DNA of 64,000 nt from Cheiracanthium punctorium (Eukaryota; Arthropoda; Arachnida; Araneae; Cheiracanthiidae): positions 1-64,000 of the forward strand of contig JAWZYV010011902.1 in NCBI GenBank assembly GCA_038373885.1, in the 5' to 3' direction. The translations under genes and the position numbers were made by a program. The notes under the pieces were generated by a model. It did not search any database and was not told the DNA's origin. It was given only the letters and a program-made list of their open reading frames with translations. This document shows, piece by piece, positions 22,930-34,693 of the stretch. Every line of letters begins with the position of its first letter. The first letter of the stretch is position 1.

Positions 22930-24574
22930 AACATACATCTCGTAAAAATAGCATAAATGAATTCAGAAGACCTCAAAACGTGTTAATATATCAAAATCTC
23001 GAAGTAAAATTTTTTCATGATTACAATACTTTCCTTACAGGATACATGTTCGGAAAGAAAAAAGGATGAAAATCTGAAACACTTTCAGGTTTTAAATACA
23101 CACTATAGTGCTATATATTAAAATCGTATCATTAATTATACGTTGTCCCTATTTTTCTTACTTATTCCATTAAGTTTCAAAAGTGTATCATTATTCATGA
23201 CAGTGCTGTATTTTTCTTGCTTGTTTCGTAAAACCCATCTTTGGAATCGAAATCTATCTTAAAATCGCCTACTAAAACTATTTTACAATCTTCGCCAAGT
23301 ATATTACAAATATACTTCATCGTTTTATATATTGTTTCGAATGTCCATCATAATCCATGAATGTACCGGTTTGTTTTTCTTGGGTTGATTCCTACTTTAA
23401 CGCCCCGACTCTCGCCAAGGTGGCGATCATTAAACATATGCAGTTACCATGACGATTTTTGCATTAATGTGGCAATCGTAATTTAGAAATAAAATGGCGA
23501 TTTGGAAAAACATGTAAGTAAAGCATGCCGTTACATTTTTATTTATTTTCAATTGCCAATTAATGTAGTTTTAATAATTAAGTGTCTTCAGATTCCTTAA
23601 CTGGTGCGTTTATCGCTAGTTTGTTTACTTTAGTTTTTATCTGGTTCTTTTGGGAGCGTTGAAACTTACTTACCGTAACTAACCTAACTTGATACTTACC
23701 GTATCGTACAATCGTATTCCAAACCATCAACAATTTCATGTGCCCGGCATTTATCTTGGTGAAAAATTGCTTGTCTTGCCGGACCGCCGGGATAATACGT
23801 AAGTACCGTTAAATCTTGAGCATAACTCCCAGAGACCCATGACTGCAAAGCTCGCCAAAGTACTGTGATTTTTTAGGTTGGCGAGAGTGGGGATGTTAAA
23901 ATAGGAATCAACTCTTTCTTGTACCATAAAACGCATCTTTGGAATCGAAATCTTATCTTGGAATCTTAAAATCGCCTACTGAGATTGTTTTACAATCTTC
24001 GCCAGGCATATTCTTCCTGTAGGCATATTCCAACTATACCGCAAAGACATTTTAAATGCTGTTTGGAATGGGCATCATAATCCACGAGTGTACCTTGTTT
24101 TCCTTTCTTGTTCCACAGAGAACTTCTTAGAAATAGAAATCTATATTAAAATCTCCTAATAAAACTCTTTTACAATATACGCCAGGCGTTTTCTAACTAT
24201 ACGCGAAATATATTTATAATAAATTGTCGCGTTTTGGCACCACATTTAGCGATCAATTATCAAAAATTGCAATTCTTGTGCGACTTTCAACATTTTATTA
24301 ACTTCCCCCCCCCCTCTCCACATTATCTGGCAAACACACTTGAAAAGTTACTCGACACGCTAATGTCTACACAGAAATCCGGATTGAAATGAATAGCACT
24401 CGGGGGCTAAACATTTTGGGGTGGACCGCCCTTATGACTTAGGGGTATGAGACATAGTTAAAAACCTATTCTATGACCTAACGAATATACATAGAAAATT
24501 TCATTAAAATTGGTCGAGTGGTTTCGGAGGAGTTAGGTGACTAACACTGGGACAGGAGAATTTTATATATTAGA
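17340..24574. repeat. Tandem array of four ~1.9-kb Helitron-derived units
   Basis: Anchors GATGAAAATCTGAAACA begin at 17340, 19251, 21160 and 23065, spaced 1911, 1909 and 1905 bp. Units: 1 = 17340-19250, 2 = 19251-21159, 3 = 21160-23064, 4 = 23065-24574 (cut at the Helitron 5' end). Each full unit has a Helitron body, a minus-strand 5' terminus, a ~400-bp spacer and a (CA)n run (about 19083-19110, 20992-21020, 22897-22924). Units 2 and 3 are almost identical. Unit 1 is diverged in its left part but matches units 2 and 3 on the right. Unit 4 matches them on the left but is diverged on the right. Identical 61-residue minus-strand frames at 19938, 21846 and 23751 are by-products of duplication. 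Confidence 0.93.
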
Positions 24575-26128
24575 TTGTATACAAAATTGAATAACAGAAT
24601 TTGAAAAACAATCTCACTCACGATCATTCATAGCCATTGGAGCGTAATTTGCTGCTATGCATTTGCGAATTAATCTTCTATTCTGAGCTTAATATAACTT
24701 AAAATGATAGTGTCATTTTAGAAATAGCCTAACATTGCATATCTCTGGTTGAAAATTTTTAAGACATCTCACCGCATACATATTGGCGATGTATTGTTAA
24801 TTCTCGCCAAAACTTATGACCATTTCGCAGGATTTGGAATACATAAGTTCTAAAAACTGTATTAATAAAGTAATTTTCTGAAATGTATTTGAATCATAAA
24901 TGTGCCACCATTTTTTGTAATAATCTTTCAATATTTTGGTGAAGCAGCATAAGCAAAATTTTTTATTTCCAATGCAGCAGACGAGAAGGAACGCAGTTCT
25001 ATTGCCAAATTAGATACAAAGCACACACACAAAAAAGCAACAAAGACAAACAGAGAAGTTAACAGTGGAGCAACAATCAGGGAACAGAAGAACTAAAATC
25101 AAGGTGTTAAACTGAATAAAAGTTCTTTGGACTTCCAATAGAGGGAGTAAATTCATTCTTAATTCAAAGCTGGGCAAAGAGGGTGGTGGTCCACTGTCTT
25201 CAACAAGCCGTTTATTAACTTCCCCCCCCCTCTCCACATTATCTGGCAAACACACTTGAAAAGTGACTCGACACGCTAATGTCTACACAGAAATCCTGAT
25301 TGAAATGAATAGCACTCGGGGGCTAAACATTTTGGGGTGTGGACCGCCCTTATGACTTAGGGGTATGAGACATAGTTAAAAACCTATTCTATGACCTAAC
25401 GAATATACATAGAAAATTTCATTAAAATTGGTCGAGTGGTTTCGGAGGAGTTAGGTGACTAACACTGGGACAGGAGAATTTTATATATTAGATTGTATAC
25501 AAAATTGAATAACAGAATTTGAAAAACAATCTCACTCACGATCATTCATAGCCATTGGAGCGTAATTTGCTGCTATGCATTTGCGAATTAATCTTCTATT
25601 CTGAGCTTAATATAACTTAAAATGATAGTGTCATTTTAGAAATAGCCTAACATTGCATATCTCTGGTTGAAAATTTTTAAGACATCTCACCGCATACATA
25701 TTGGCGATGTATTGTTAATTCTCGCCAAAACTTATGACCATTTCGCAGGATTTGGAATACATAAGTTCTAAAAACTGTATTAATAAAGTAATTTTCTGAA
25801 ATGTATTTGAATCATAAATGTGCCACCATTTTTTGTAATAATCTTTCAATATTTTGGTGAAGCAGCATAAGCAAAATTTTTTATTTCCAATGCAGCAGAC
25901 GAGAAGGAACGCAGTTCTATTGCCAAATTGGATACAAAGCACACACACAAAAAAGCAACAAACTCAAACAGAGAAGTTAACAGTGGAGCAACAATCAGGG
26001 AACAGAAGAACTAAAATCAAGGTGTTAAACTGAATAAAAGTTCTTTGGACTTCCAATAGAGGGAGTAAATTGATTCTTAATTCAAAGCTGGGCAAAGAGG
26101 GTGGTGGTCCACTGTCTTCAACAAGCCG
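24294..26128 (+). repeat. Tandem segmental duplication, two ~917-bp copies
   Basis: Copy A is 24294-25210 and copy B 25211-26128. They differ at only a handful of sites, such as AAGTTACTCG/AAGTGACTCG, a GT insertion in copy B near 25340, and AAATTAGATAC/AAATTGGATAC. Each starts inside the Helitron 5' region (C tract), passes the 5' terminus (24574 and 25492) and runs about 636 bp into flanking DNA. The duplication therefore postdates the Helitron insertion. Related open frames within the copies are by-products. Confidence 0.93.
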
Positions 26129-27358
26129 TCAAAGTGGGTGTCACGTTGACACAACGTGCATATCTTTTATAAAAAATTATTAATTTAAATCTTAATTAAT
26201 ATTGTCTAAATTTAAACGAATAGTCTATTCTAAATTTAATTAATTATAAGTTTTAACAATAACTCTTTTTAAAGCTTTCAAATTTCCTTTCAGCCATTTT
26301 ATTTGTAAGGCAATAACGCACTTTTAATCATTTCGATTTCCTGCCTTCTACTATGCTAATCAAACTTGCAGCTGCAATCTGTTTTATTTATATTTTTTTT
26401 CTTCCCATCCTCTTTTCACTTATTCATATTAAAGCCTAACTTGCAGTATTGCACTGCTCCCAGACCGCAGTGTTTTGTTTTGCTTCTCTGTGTGCAGCTG
26501 CATGCATCGAATGTTCTAGTAAAGTCTTTCGTGTTCCTTTTTTCTTTCTTACATATGTAATAGCTTAACGGCAAAAGTTGACCTCGTGACATACCCCCCC
26601 CCCTGTACATCTTTGAATATGAGCAGATACGTCAGCGAGCAGAGTAGAGCTGTGTTGGAGGTTTGGACAAGCACTTGCCCTTCGGGGCTTGTGCCTCTGT
26701 CCGTGCCCATAATATATTCTAATTTTATGGGAAAATATGGTGTTGCTGCTTACTTCAATATTGATCGTGTGCAATTTAACCTAGAAGCCTATATTGCGAT
26801 ATTGTGATCCTGAAAATAAATTGTCATTATCGTCAATAATCCGTTTTCTACAATTACGGTGATTTAAGAAATAGTGCATTTTCATTCGTCTTCATCTATA
26901 GAGTTGGGAAGTGATGTTTTATTTAGTGCAAGGAATTATTAACACCTTGCATGTTGATCGTTTTCTTTTCCTTCGATAAGGATGTTTACTGCATGCTCAA
27001 GTATTCTAGATGTGTGTGTGTTTGTAAAGAGGTTGGAAGGAAAATACGTAAATCAGGGAAAAACCTTCTGTTCAACCAATTCATCAAATTCTAACCACTA
27101 TCATCGATCGCTTTCGCCACAATTTTTAATTCTCTACGGTTCTGCTTCTAATAATTTATTTTACAAATACTACCATCCTATCCCCATCACAATAGTAAAG
27201 TTCTTTTCACAAAATATCTTCCGTACAGTGGGCAGGCAAGGTTCTTAACTATCCTAATTCGATACAAAGGTAGAAGAAAAGCTGTATACCTAATAATCAG
27301 AAGTATGTATCAGGATAGTATAGTGATAGAAATTTTCAAACAAGCGCTTTATCGAATA
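26129..27358. other. Non-coding spacer, nothing recognised
   Basis: A small palindrome (ACGTTG-ACA-CAACGT) lies near 26142-26156 and a C tract near 26586-26595. Open frames at 26366-26807 on both strands overlap and show no family motif. Confidence 0.4.
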
Positions 27359-28410
27359 CTAGCTGAAGTACCCGTTCTTCGCACGGGAATGAATGGACTT
27401 TTTGATATTAATATTTGTTGTGATTACTATTTATTGTAATAAAGAGATATAGCAAAATGGATATCGCGTTATATTGTGCTCAATAATCATGCATAATGAA
27501 TTTCAAGGCAATCGTTTTTACGGTGCAGAAGGCGATGCGGCGTAGCACAATCTAGTGGCGAGTTTTAGCAAAACGGATACGGCAAAAATATTCTTCGCAT
27601 TCAGATATCGATGTATACGAATTTTCATGACGATCGGCTGAATAGTCTTGAAGTTCATGTGTTGACGCGACATCTAGTGTCAAGTTATAGGAAAATGGAT
27701 CGTGCCAAACTCTTCCCCGTGTTCAAATATCTATGTATACCTATTTTCATAGCGATCATTCGCACAGTCAAGAAGTGATACACTGCAGGGCCATCTAGTG
27801 GTTAATTAAAGTAATGATTTGCTACAGCGCCGTCATGTGGCGAGTTATAGCAAAATGGATAACGCCAAAATATTCTCATTGTTCAAATAGCTATGTATAC
27901 TAATTTTCATAGCCACCGTTTGAATGGTCAAAAATTTGGCCTGCTGCAGCGTCATTTAGTGGTGAGTTAAAATAATAATGCATTGCAGTGTCATCTAGTG
28001 GCGAGTAACATCAAAAGTAACGCAGTTAGAATATATTCTTCGTGCTCAAATGTGTAAGTATAAAAAATTTTATGCCGATCGGTCGAACGGTATAGAAGTT
28101 GATGCTTTGCAGCGCCATTTAGCGGCAAGTTACAGCAAAATGGATAGTGAAAAATATTCTCCGTGTTCTAATATTCGCGTGTACCAAATTTCATCGAAAT
28201 TGGTTGGACGATATTCGCATAGCAAACGGCTAAACGGAATAGAATTCGACGTTCTGCTGCGCCACCTAGTGAAGTTAGAGGAAAACGGATAGCATAAAAA
28301 CCTTCTCCATGATAAAAGACTTAGGTGAACCAAATTTCATGGTGATCGGTGAAACGGTGCTGGAGTTTTTCAACCTCCTACACACATACCAACATTCATT
28401 TTTATCTATA
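27359..28410 (-). mobile_element. Non-autonomous Helitron, minus strand, with internal repeats
   Basis: On the minus strand the 3' end shows a hairpin (CCCGT at 27383-27387, ACGGG at 27371-27375), then TACTTCAG and CTAG (27362-27359) followed by T. The 5' end is approximate: minus-strand TATAGATAAAAATGAATGTT near 28410 is a degenerate TC-type start. Inside, ATCTAGTGGCGAG-like blocks recur near 27547, 27674, 27790, 27832, 27952, 27990, 28112 and 28262, with ATGGAT...AAATATTCT blocks between them. Frames at 28050-28584 are translations of this material. Confidence 0.75.
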
Positions 28411-29428
28411 ACCAGTCTTATTATACATATATACCAGTCTCAAGTAAAATCCAGTTTCAAATCTAAGCCTCGCCAAAGTGCCAGCATACGCCATTTTGCA
28501 AGAGTTTTTTCAGGGAATCATTCGAAGCATTGCCTTAGCAGCAATCAAAATGGGAAATGGTTCGACAGCCAGGCATTTATTTGAAAAGTGGAATCCCTTA
28601 ATACAGCCGCATTTTTTAAATTATCAACTATAACATGTTTTATTCATCGTTACCTCGATGTACTCAATGCGAAGATTTCAATTTTCTGAAATTTGGCGGA
28701 TTTCCCCCAAGTTAAATCAATGTACTCAATTGGCGAGAATTCTGAAGCTACATCGCTTGAAATGCCCTAATAACTGCATTATTTCTGCACGGATAGTTAA
28801 AATTTAATGCTGTATTCTAAGAAAACCTATACACTTGTTTTCAAAAATGCTATTCCCTTAAGCTCTCAGTAAATTGCGCCAAAAAGCCTAAAACTGTGCA
28901 AACCGCTAGAACTCACTCTCTAAAAATCGGCCTAGCAGCCATTTTTTTTTTTCGCCAAACTAAAAAAAATTACATATTAGTCTCGGATATCTTCGATCCT
29001 CATTGTTTTGCGTATAAAACATTTCATTCCTGCTCCGATTTCCCATGCACACGATATTATAATTAAAAAAAATATAACCTTACGAATATAAACTAATAAA
29101 AAAATCATTATTATTCTTTTATTTTTACTTTGAGAATTTAAAACATCTTATTCGGCAAAATCGCCACACATGGCAACCACGATCCTTATTTCACACTTTT
29201 TTCACTACAGGGGTTACAATTACGGAAAGCTTTTTGCGTGGAGAACATAAAAAATCTCTTAAATTCCGGGAACGGGTGGACTTTCAAAGTTTTAAAGTGG
29301 ACTGTCATTTATTCTATATTATTTTACATATCTGTGTAAAATTTCATGCTGACAGGTCCATTTTTGTGGAATTTTATACTACCCAAATCAACAAATTGAC
29401 AAACAGAATTTCATTTTTATTTATAAGA
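28411..29428 (-). other. Helitron-like debris with a minus-strand 5' terminus at 29428
   Basis: At 29428 the minus strand reads A|TCTTATAAATAAAAATG, a good Helitron 5' start, preceded inward by typical text (AATTTCATG..GACAGG). I find no matching 3' end with hairpin and CTAG to the left, so this is a partial or nested copy. Short GCGCCAA / CGCCAAA motifs recur through the stretch. Confidence 0.4.
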
Positions 29429-29494
29429 TAACCTACGCTTGTTTTTAAAAATACCCTCTCATTAAATTGCGCCAAGCGCTAGAATCATAGAAAA

Positions 29495-29625
29495 TCTGGC
29501 ACACTTTCAGATTTTTAAATACGCACTAAAGTGCTATATATAAAAAGAGTTATAATCCATGGATCTTCCCTATTTTCGTTCCTTCTTTCATTAAGTTGGA
29601 AAGTGTATCATTATTCATGAGTGTG
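29495..29625 (+). repeat. Dispersed copy of the start of the 1.9-kb unit
   Basis: Blocks ACTTTCAGATTTTTAAATA, GCACTAAAGTGCTATATA and GTTGGAAAGTGTATCATTA match, in order and orientation, the first ~130 bp of the units at 17340, 19251, 21160 and 23065. This shows the Helitron-derived sequence also exists outside the array. Confidence 0.75.
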
Positions 29626-30344
29626 ATTAAACAAAATTAAAATTGATATTTCTAACATCCTTTTTTCTGGATGTAATACATTAGATGCAGAAAAGCTGAT
29701 CAGAAAAATGCACAATTCCAACTGAATGAAAATTTCAAAAACTTATACGCAGGTGTATTCATAACCCAAATAGCAGACGATTAAATTACGATAAATAGCG
29801 CCAAGCGTTAGAATCCTCCTCAAAATCGCGAGAATGCTGAAGAAGATAATTAACGTCTTAGAAATGTGCAAATAACTTGTTGTCCCGGTACAGCTTTCAT
29901 GTTGTTATAAAACCACTTAAAATAAAAAATAAAAAACTTTGAAAAGGTGATTAGTAATCAGTAAAATAAGTTCCTAATACTTACAAGAATCAAAATTAAA
30001 ACGTATTTTGTGAAACCTGTGTGTTGGTTGTTGACTTATGAATTGTTGGCACATTACAGTGCAAAGTGGTATTACATGAAAGAATTTCAACGTTTCAGCC
30101 ACTTAGAGGGTTAATTAGAAAGACACCGATAATTTTGCGACACTAAATAACCTTAAATTTTGCAAATTATAATTTACTTTCACGCTTAATAATTAGAAGA
30201 AATTTGGTTAACGTCCAAAATAGAATTTCTAAGCTTTGAAATGTAGCGCAAAAATGTTTTTGAATAACAACTTTCTTCAGTTTATATAAATGTACAATTA
30301 AAAATTGAGTTATTCCTTATCTAAAATCCGAGACGGGCAAAAAA
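29626..30344. other. AT-rich spacer, nothing recognised
   Basis: No terminal repeats, tandem repeats or coding motifs noted; GCGCCAAGCG recurs near 29799. Confidence 0.4.
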
Positions 30345-30830
30345 GAAAGTAAAATAAACATAGGGGAAAAAAAAGTAACAGCTCTCAAAAAGTTATTTTT
30401 ATACTTAGCAAGTGTATAATATTTCATTTGCATAGACGTTTAATGGCCGCTTTGGAGGACTTATTTCATATTTATATAATCTCTTTAACGCTAGATTACT
30501 GCAAATATTTTCAGAGCGAAATGCACTACTCTCAGACGAGAAGGCAAAATGAAATAAAACGTTTTAAATGATGTCTAGAAAAAAAGTTCATAAAAAGACT
30601 GAAGCTTCTTCAAACAAGGGGAAAAAAAACGATGCTTCAATGAACGCTACTTAAGTGAAATTCAAGAAATACATTTATATTATTTATCTTGCGTTCAATT
30701 TAATACATTTATAATGGCATCGTCTAAAAGTTTTAACTTCTGTCTAGAAGGTTTCAAAGTAGTTCTTTGATGACAAATGATATGCTGTAGCAATTACCGA
30801 ATTTCCACACTTTTTGAAAACCAATTCAGA
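30345..30830 (+). repeat. Diverged non-coding duplicate, copy 1 (partner 33015-33440)
   Basis: Shared ordered blocks with the partner: TCATTTGCATAGACG/TCATTTGCGTAGAC, TTAATGGCCGCTTTG in both, AATATTTTCAGAG in both, ATAATGGCATC/GTAATGGAATC, and AGAAGGTTTCAAAGTAGTTC against GGAAGGTTTTTAAGTGGTTC. Distance is about 2.65 kb with many indels. It could be an old tandem duplication or two copies of an unnamed repeat. Confidence 0.65.
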
Positions 30831-30950
30831 AAAGGCTTGAATAATGATAAAAAATAAATTAAATTACAGTTGTTCTTATCATCGTGCTCAAATTTTCTTA
30901 AATAATTCAATTTTCAAACTTTTTAGCATAAAATTGAAGGATTCGCGGCT

Positions 30951-31097
30951 GCACAAGCCTTGTTTCAATTTCAGTTCATTTTTTTCTTTGTTTCGATTAT
31001 AGTGCAATTATTCTTTCGATTACAGTACAATTATTCGCGGCTGCACAAGCCCTGTTTCAATTTCAGTTCATTTTTTTTCTTTGTTTCGATTACAGTG
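30951..31097 (+). repeat. Short tandem duplication, ~83-bp period
   Basis: GCGGCTGCACAAGCC followed by TGTTTCAATTTCAGTTCATT and a TTTCGATTA tail occurs twice, near 30954 and 31037, almost identical. A recent small tandem duplication. Confidence 0.85.
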
Positions 31098-33014
31098 GAA
31101 TATTCTTTATGAAGTTTTAACCAAACATTCAAGAAATGCGGCTCCAAAAAAAAGCTCATTTTTCACTTCATACGACATCATGTGACTTTTCCTTATTTGT
31201 ATGTTGGAAATTGTTTTTCCCTGTTAACTTGTTTAATTCGATAAAAGAAAATTCAATACGAACTCTCTAAAACGTTTTACAAAAACGATTTTAATGTATG
31301 TTGTGATGATTGAAAAAAACATTAGCCTAGTGTTTTCTAGTTATATATATTATTTTGAAGAAAACTCAAAACGTTTTGATCGATAAATCGCCATATTGTA
31401 TTATGTCCCTTTTTCATTATAGTATATCAGTTGTTGAAATTTAGCTGATGCTTCTAGGAATCAAAAGTATTACATTAACATTTTCTTTCAAACTTCATGA
31501 ACTTAGTTTTCATACGGCAAAGAATCGAAAAAATTAATGTCAGTAATTAAAAACAGCAATTTCAGCTATAAATACTGAGTTAGTTTGCTGTAACCCTAAG
31601 GAATTTTTAAGTAATGTAAATGCAATTTATATTTCTGGTCATAAACTGACGAGAATTATAAAATTATAGTGTATCTGTCTGACTGTGGGCACTTAAAGTG
31701 GTGATTTCTTACCGGCCGAAACAGCAAGAAAGTTAATGCACAAGACGGCTGGCTCCTGTCCGAAGCCAAACTTTTCACGAGGAACCGAAAAACTCTCCAC
31801 AGCCAGAAGAGATGGTCTTCGAGTTTCACTTCTAATGTCGCAACTGTGCAATTGGGAGAGTATCCATCAACCAGAACCGTAAAGATGTCTGCCATCATGT
31901 GCCCCAGTAAGATCTGGGCAATGTCTTAGGCTCTGCTCCAATCAGCCTTCAAAGACGCCGCCGTCTTAAGATATATGTACCATGAAAACTCGAATGCGAT
32001 AGCACTTCAACGGAGATCGGGATGCACAATATTCCTTTCGGTCTGAAAATCTACCTGTCCTTCGCAACGTAAAGAGCAACCTAGGTCGGTCAAGCCTGAG
32101 CAGCCTCTAATATAAGGTTCATTTTGTCTCGAGTATATCCGACTCTATGGAAATATTTCATGTAAGAACCACGGAATTATCTCTGTTCCCGCCGTATCTA
32201 ACATTCACCTAGTGGGATCTTTGGGTTCTTCTTAACCCGGCTTTCAAAGCTCGGATTTCACTAATTCTTAATTCCAAATACCCCGAATTTGAAGAGCACT
32301 TGCGCATCTTTGTACTGCCATTACAGTAGCATTCTGACTTTAAGCGCAAATTAAGTTCAATGAAAGAAGAACTGTTCGGCTGAAAGTAGGTTGATTCAGG
32401 GAAAGTCAGTTCCCACAGTATGGCTGTTGACTATCTCGGACAGGAACCCGTCTAGCTCCTCAACGACAATTATTGAGTTTTGCCTCCCACTTCGCATTAA
32501 GACTGATTGTGTGTCCTTGAGCAATCTGAAACGGACTATCATTGGGGAAACCTGCCGTTATATCCTCAACAGTTCCGATGTTTGAAGTAAGCTAGTTCTA
32601 ATGAATGTTCCAAAGCCAGAAGTGCAACCAAGCGAGTCTTTGTTAAAATTAAGGCATATTTATAGCTCCAGCGACAGTCGGGAAAATCCAGGGAATAGGG
32701 GGGTAGTTAGCGTTATTGTTTTATGACTATAATAACTTGAGGTGCCCACCATCAAAATATAATTAAGGATCGTTAATCAGTTTACAGTTTAGCAGTACGC
32801 TCCACCATGTCTCTTCATATTGCGTTACATTGAAGTCGTCTGAACAGTAAATAATCCTTTACACTAGTACCACTCCACTTTAAACAATAGGGTTCGAGTA
32901 GGACGGATGGTCCAGGACAGTAGAACAAGTCCCCACGATCATGGCTTTCGTTCAAAGACACTTTGCCAACCCCTTCCCAATTTATTTACTGTGTAAAAAT
33001 CAGATTCGTAAAAG
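31098..33014. other. Non-coding interval; 31650-32620 less AT-rich, possible decayed coding repeat
   Basis: From about 31650 to 32620 base composition is visibly less AT-rich than the surroundings, as in decayed transposon coding regions. The minus-strand frame 31656-31898 (80 residues) and plus-strand frame 32391-32585 contain no motif I can assign. I looked for protease, reverse transcriptase and integrase signatures and saw none. Function unknown. Confidence 0.3.
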
Positions 33015-33440
33015 AAATGAGGGAAGAGAAAAACAAAAGAAAAGCTGCACTCAAAACAATCGTTCTAAAAAGAAAATTTATAAACTCTCATTTGCGTAGA
33101 CTTAATGGCCGCTTTGAAGACTTAGTTCCCATTTGTATAAACTCCTTAACTTTCCATTATGGCGAATATTTTCAGAGTGTAATGCACTTTCTGAAAAAGT
33201 GAAGCACAATAAATAAAGTTTGAAAGAAAAGGAAGACAGAAACTTTTGAAACATAAAAAATATTGAGTGCTTAAATGAGCGATACTTAAGCGAAATGAAA
33301 GTTCATTTTTTATTTCTTATTCTTCCCCCTCACTTTAATACAACCGTAATGGAATCTTTAAAAAAAGTTTTAAAATGCGCCTGGAAGGTTTTTAAGTGGT
33401 TCTTTCGTGAGAAGCGGAATGTGCTGCGAATAACAAGAAA
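33015..33440 (+). repeat. Diverged non-coding duplicate, copy 2 (partner 30345-30830)
   Basis: Partner of the upstream copy in the same orientation. The open frames 32963-33202 and 33295-33519 are interrupted in the partner, arguing against conserved coding. Confidence 0.65.
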
Positions 33441-33686
33441 GTCTAAGTTTTTTTATATTATTCAAGAAAAGGAATGTAAGATCGTATTTATTGATTCAAA
33501 TATTTCTATCATTTATTAGACCCTCTAAGAAAACAGCTTACACAGTTTTAGGTGTAAATATGGAAAACTTTCACAACCAAAATGTGTGTTTTAAACACTG
33601 AGTGAATGTGTCAAGAAACCGTTTTTAGGAGAATGGGGCTATGCACAGAAAGCAATGTCATGTCATCTACAATCTGTCACAATGTT

Positions 33687-33927
33687 AATTGTTTGTTTGT
33701 TTGTGTTATGGCAAGCCCAAACGAGGGGCAGCTATCTAAGGAGTCGGGCCTTGCCGGAGGGATTTTTAAAGGGTTATAACACGTATTCCAGTTACATCTG
33801 GAGAAAACTGACCAAAACTGCAGATAGATAAATTGACAGCAGAGTGGTTAGGCCGGAACGCAGGACCTTCGCACTTATCCCGTCTTCCATGTTCAAGGTC
33901 TTATCCACTCGGCCATGGTATGGCCAA
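33687..33927 (-). mobile_element. tRNA-derived SINE, minus strand (distant relative of family 1)
   Basis: On the minus strand the head reads GGCCGAGTGGATAAGACC (A-box-like) and GGTCCTGCGTTCCGGCC (B-box position). It is followed by TTTTCTCCAGATGTAACTGG, shared with the family-1 SINEs at 15.5 and 34.4 kb, and it ends in a (TTTG)n-complement tail near 33687-33705. TCACAATGTT flanks both sides (33677-33686, 33928-33937). The B box is degraded, so an older copy or separate subfamily. Confidence 0.78.
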
Positions 33928-34437
33928 TCACAATGTTCAAGCACTGGTTCTTCTCCCCGACAACGTCCATCCACTTTGAAATTGAAGTCAAACAATCTTA
34001 AATTGCCATCAAATAACGAAGATTCGTTTTGCAAAATGCACGTACAGCACTTTTGCACTTCGCTTTTTAAAAGTCAGGTAATAGGGTTGTTTCCTGGAAG
34101 AAATAGTTACCAGTCCTAGAGTTGCCAGTTGGGTGAAATGATTGTTCATTTTGGGACAAAATGAGTAAAGTAAGCTCGCGTCATCTTCTTTACAAAAACT
34201 AGCTGATTTACTCACCGTATACTTTCCCAGGTTAAATTGCTTTTTTAATTCTTTTATGAAGGATTTTTCAGAGCAGATTCGTCCATGATTACTTTCGCAC
34301 TCTAAAAGGTATTCCCCATCTTGTGTGTGGATGAGGGAGAATGCATTTTCTCAGCCTTCCATAGGTTGATTTTACTTTGTATGTTCATTTTTTCCCGCTA
34401 TCTGTGGGAAAAAAAATGTTATTTCAAGAGAAATGCT

Positions 34438-34679
34438 GCCTCACCATGTTACAGTGGTTATGCTACTGTAAATGGTAAACGGCCGAGGTGTGAGGGTCCC
34501 GGGTTCGGGTCCCATCGCGCGGCTGTCGATCTAACGGTCTGGAGTTATGGTAGGTTTTCTCTAGATGTAACGTGACTACACGTTAGAATCCCTTAGAAAG
34601 TCCTACTATCAAGGCACCCCTCATCCTAGGCAGATACCCCGCGTGCAGGTTTGCCTTAAATCACAAACAAACATCAAAC
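34438..34679 (+). mobile_element. tRNA-derived SINE, family 1, copy 2
   Basis: Flanked by a perfect 14-bp direct repeat TCAAGAGAAATGCT (34424-34437, 34680-34693). The head has TTACAGTGGTTATGC (A box) and CCGGGTTCGGGTCCC (B box), and the body matches 15539-15763. The tail has a short (CAAA)n-like end. The open frame at 34321-34575 runs through it and is not a gene. Confidence 0.87.
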
Positions 34680-34693
34680 TCAAGAGAAATGCT

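Noticed and set aside
19938..23936. Three identical 61-residue minus-strand frames starting MRFMVQERVDSYF
   Set aside because: They are identical only because the 1.9-kb unit is duplicated. The older unit (17979-18215) does not keep the frame, and no domain is visible.
34199..34215. ACTAGCTGATTTACTCACC as a minus-strand Helitron 3' end
   Set aside because: The CTAGT context is right but no stable hairpin follows and no paired 5' end is seen.
34321..34575. 84-residue plus-strand frame
   Set aside because: It runs through the family-1 SINE head and its target duplication.
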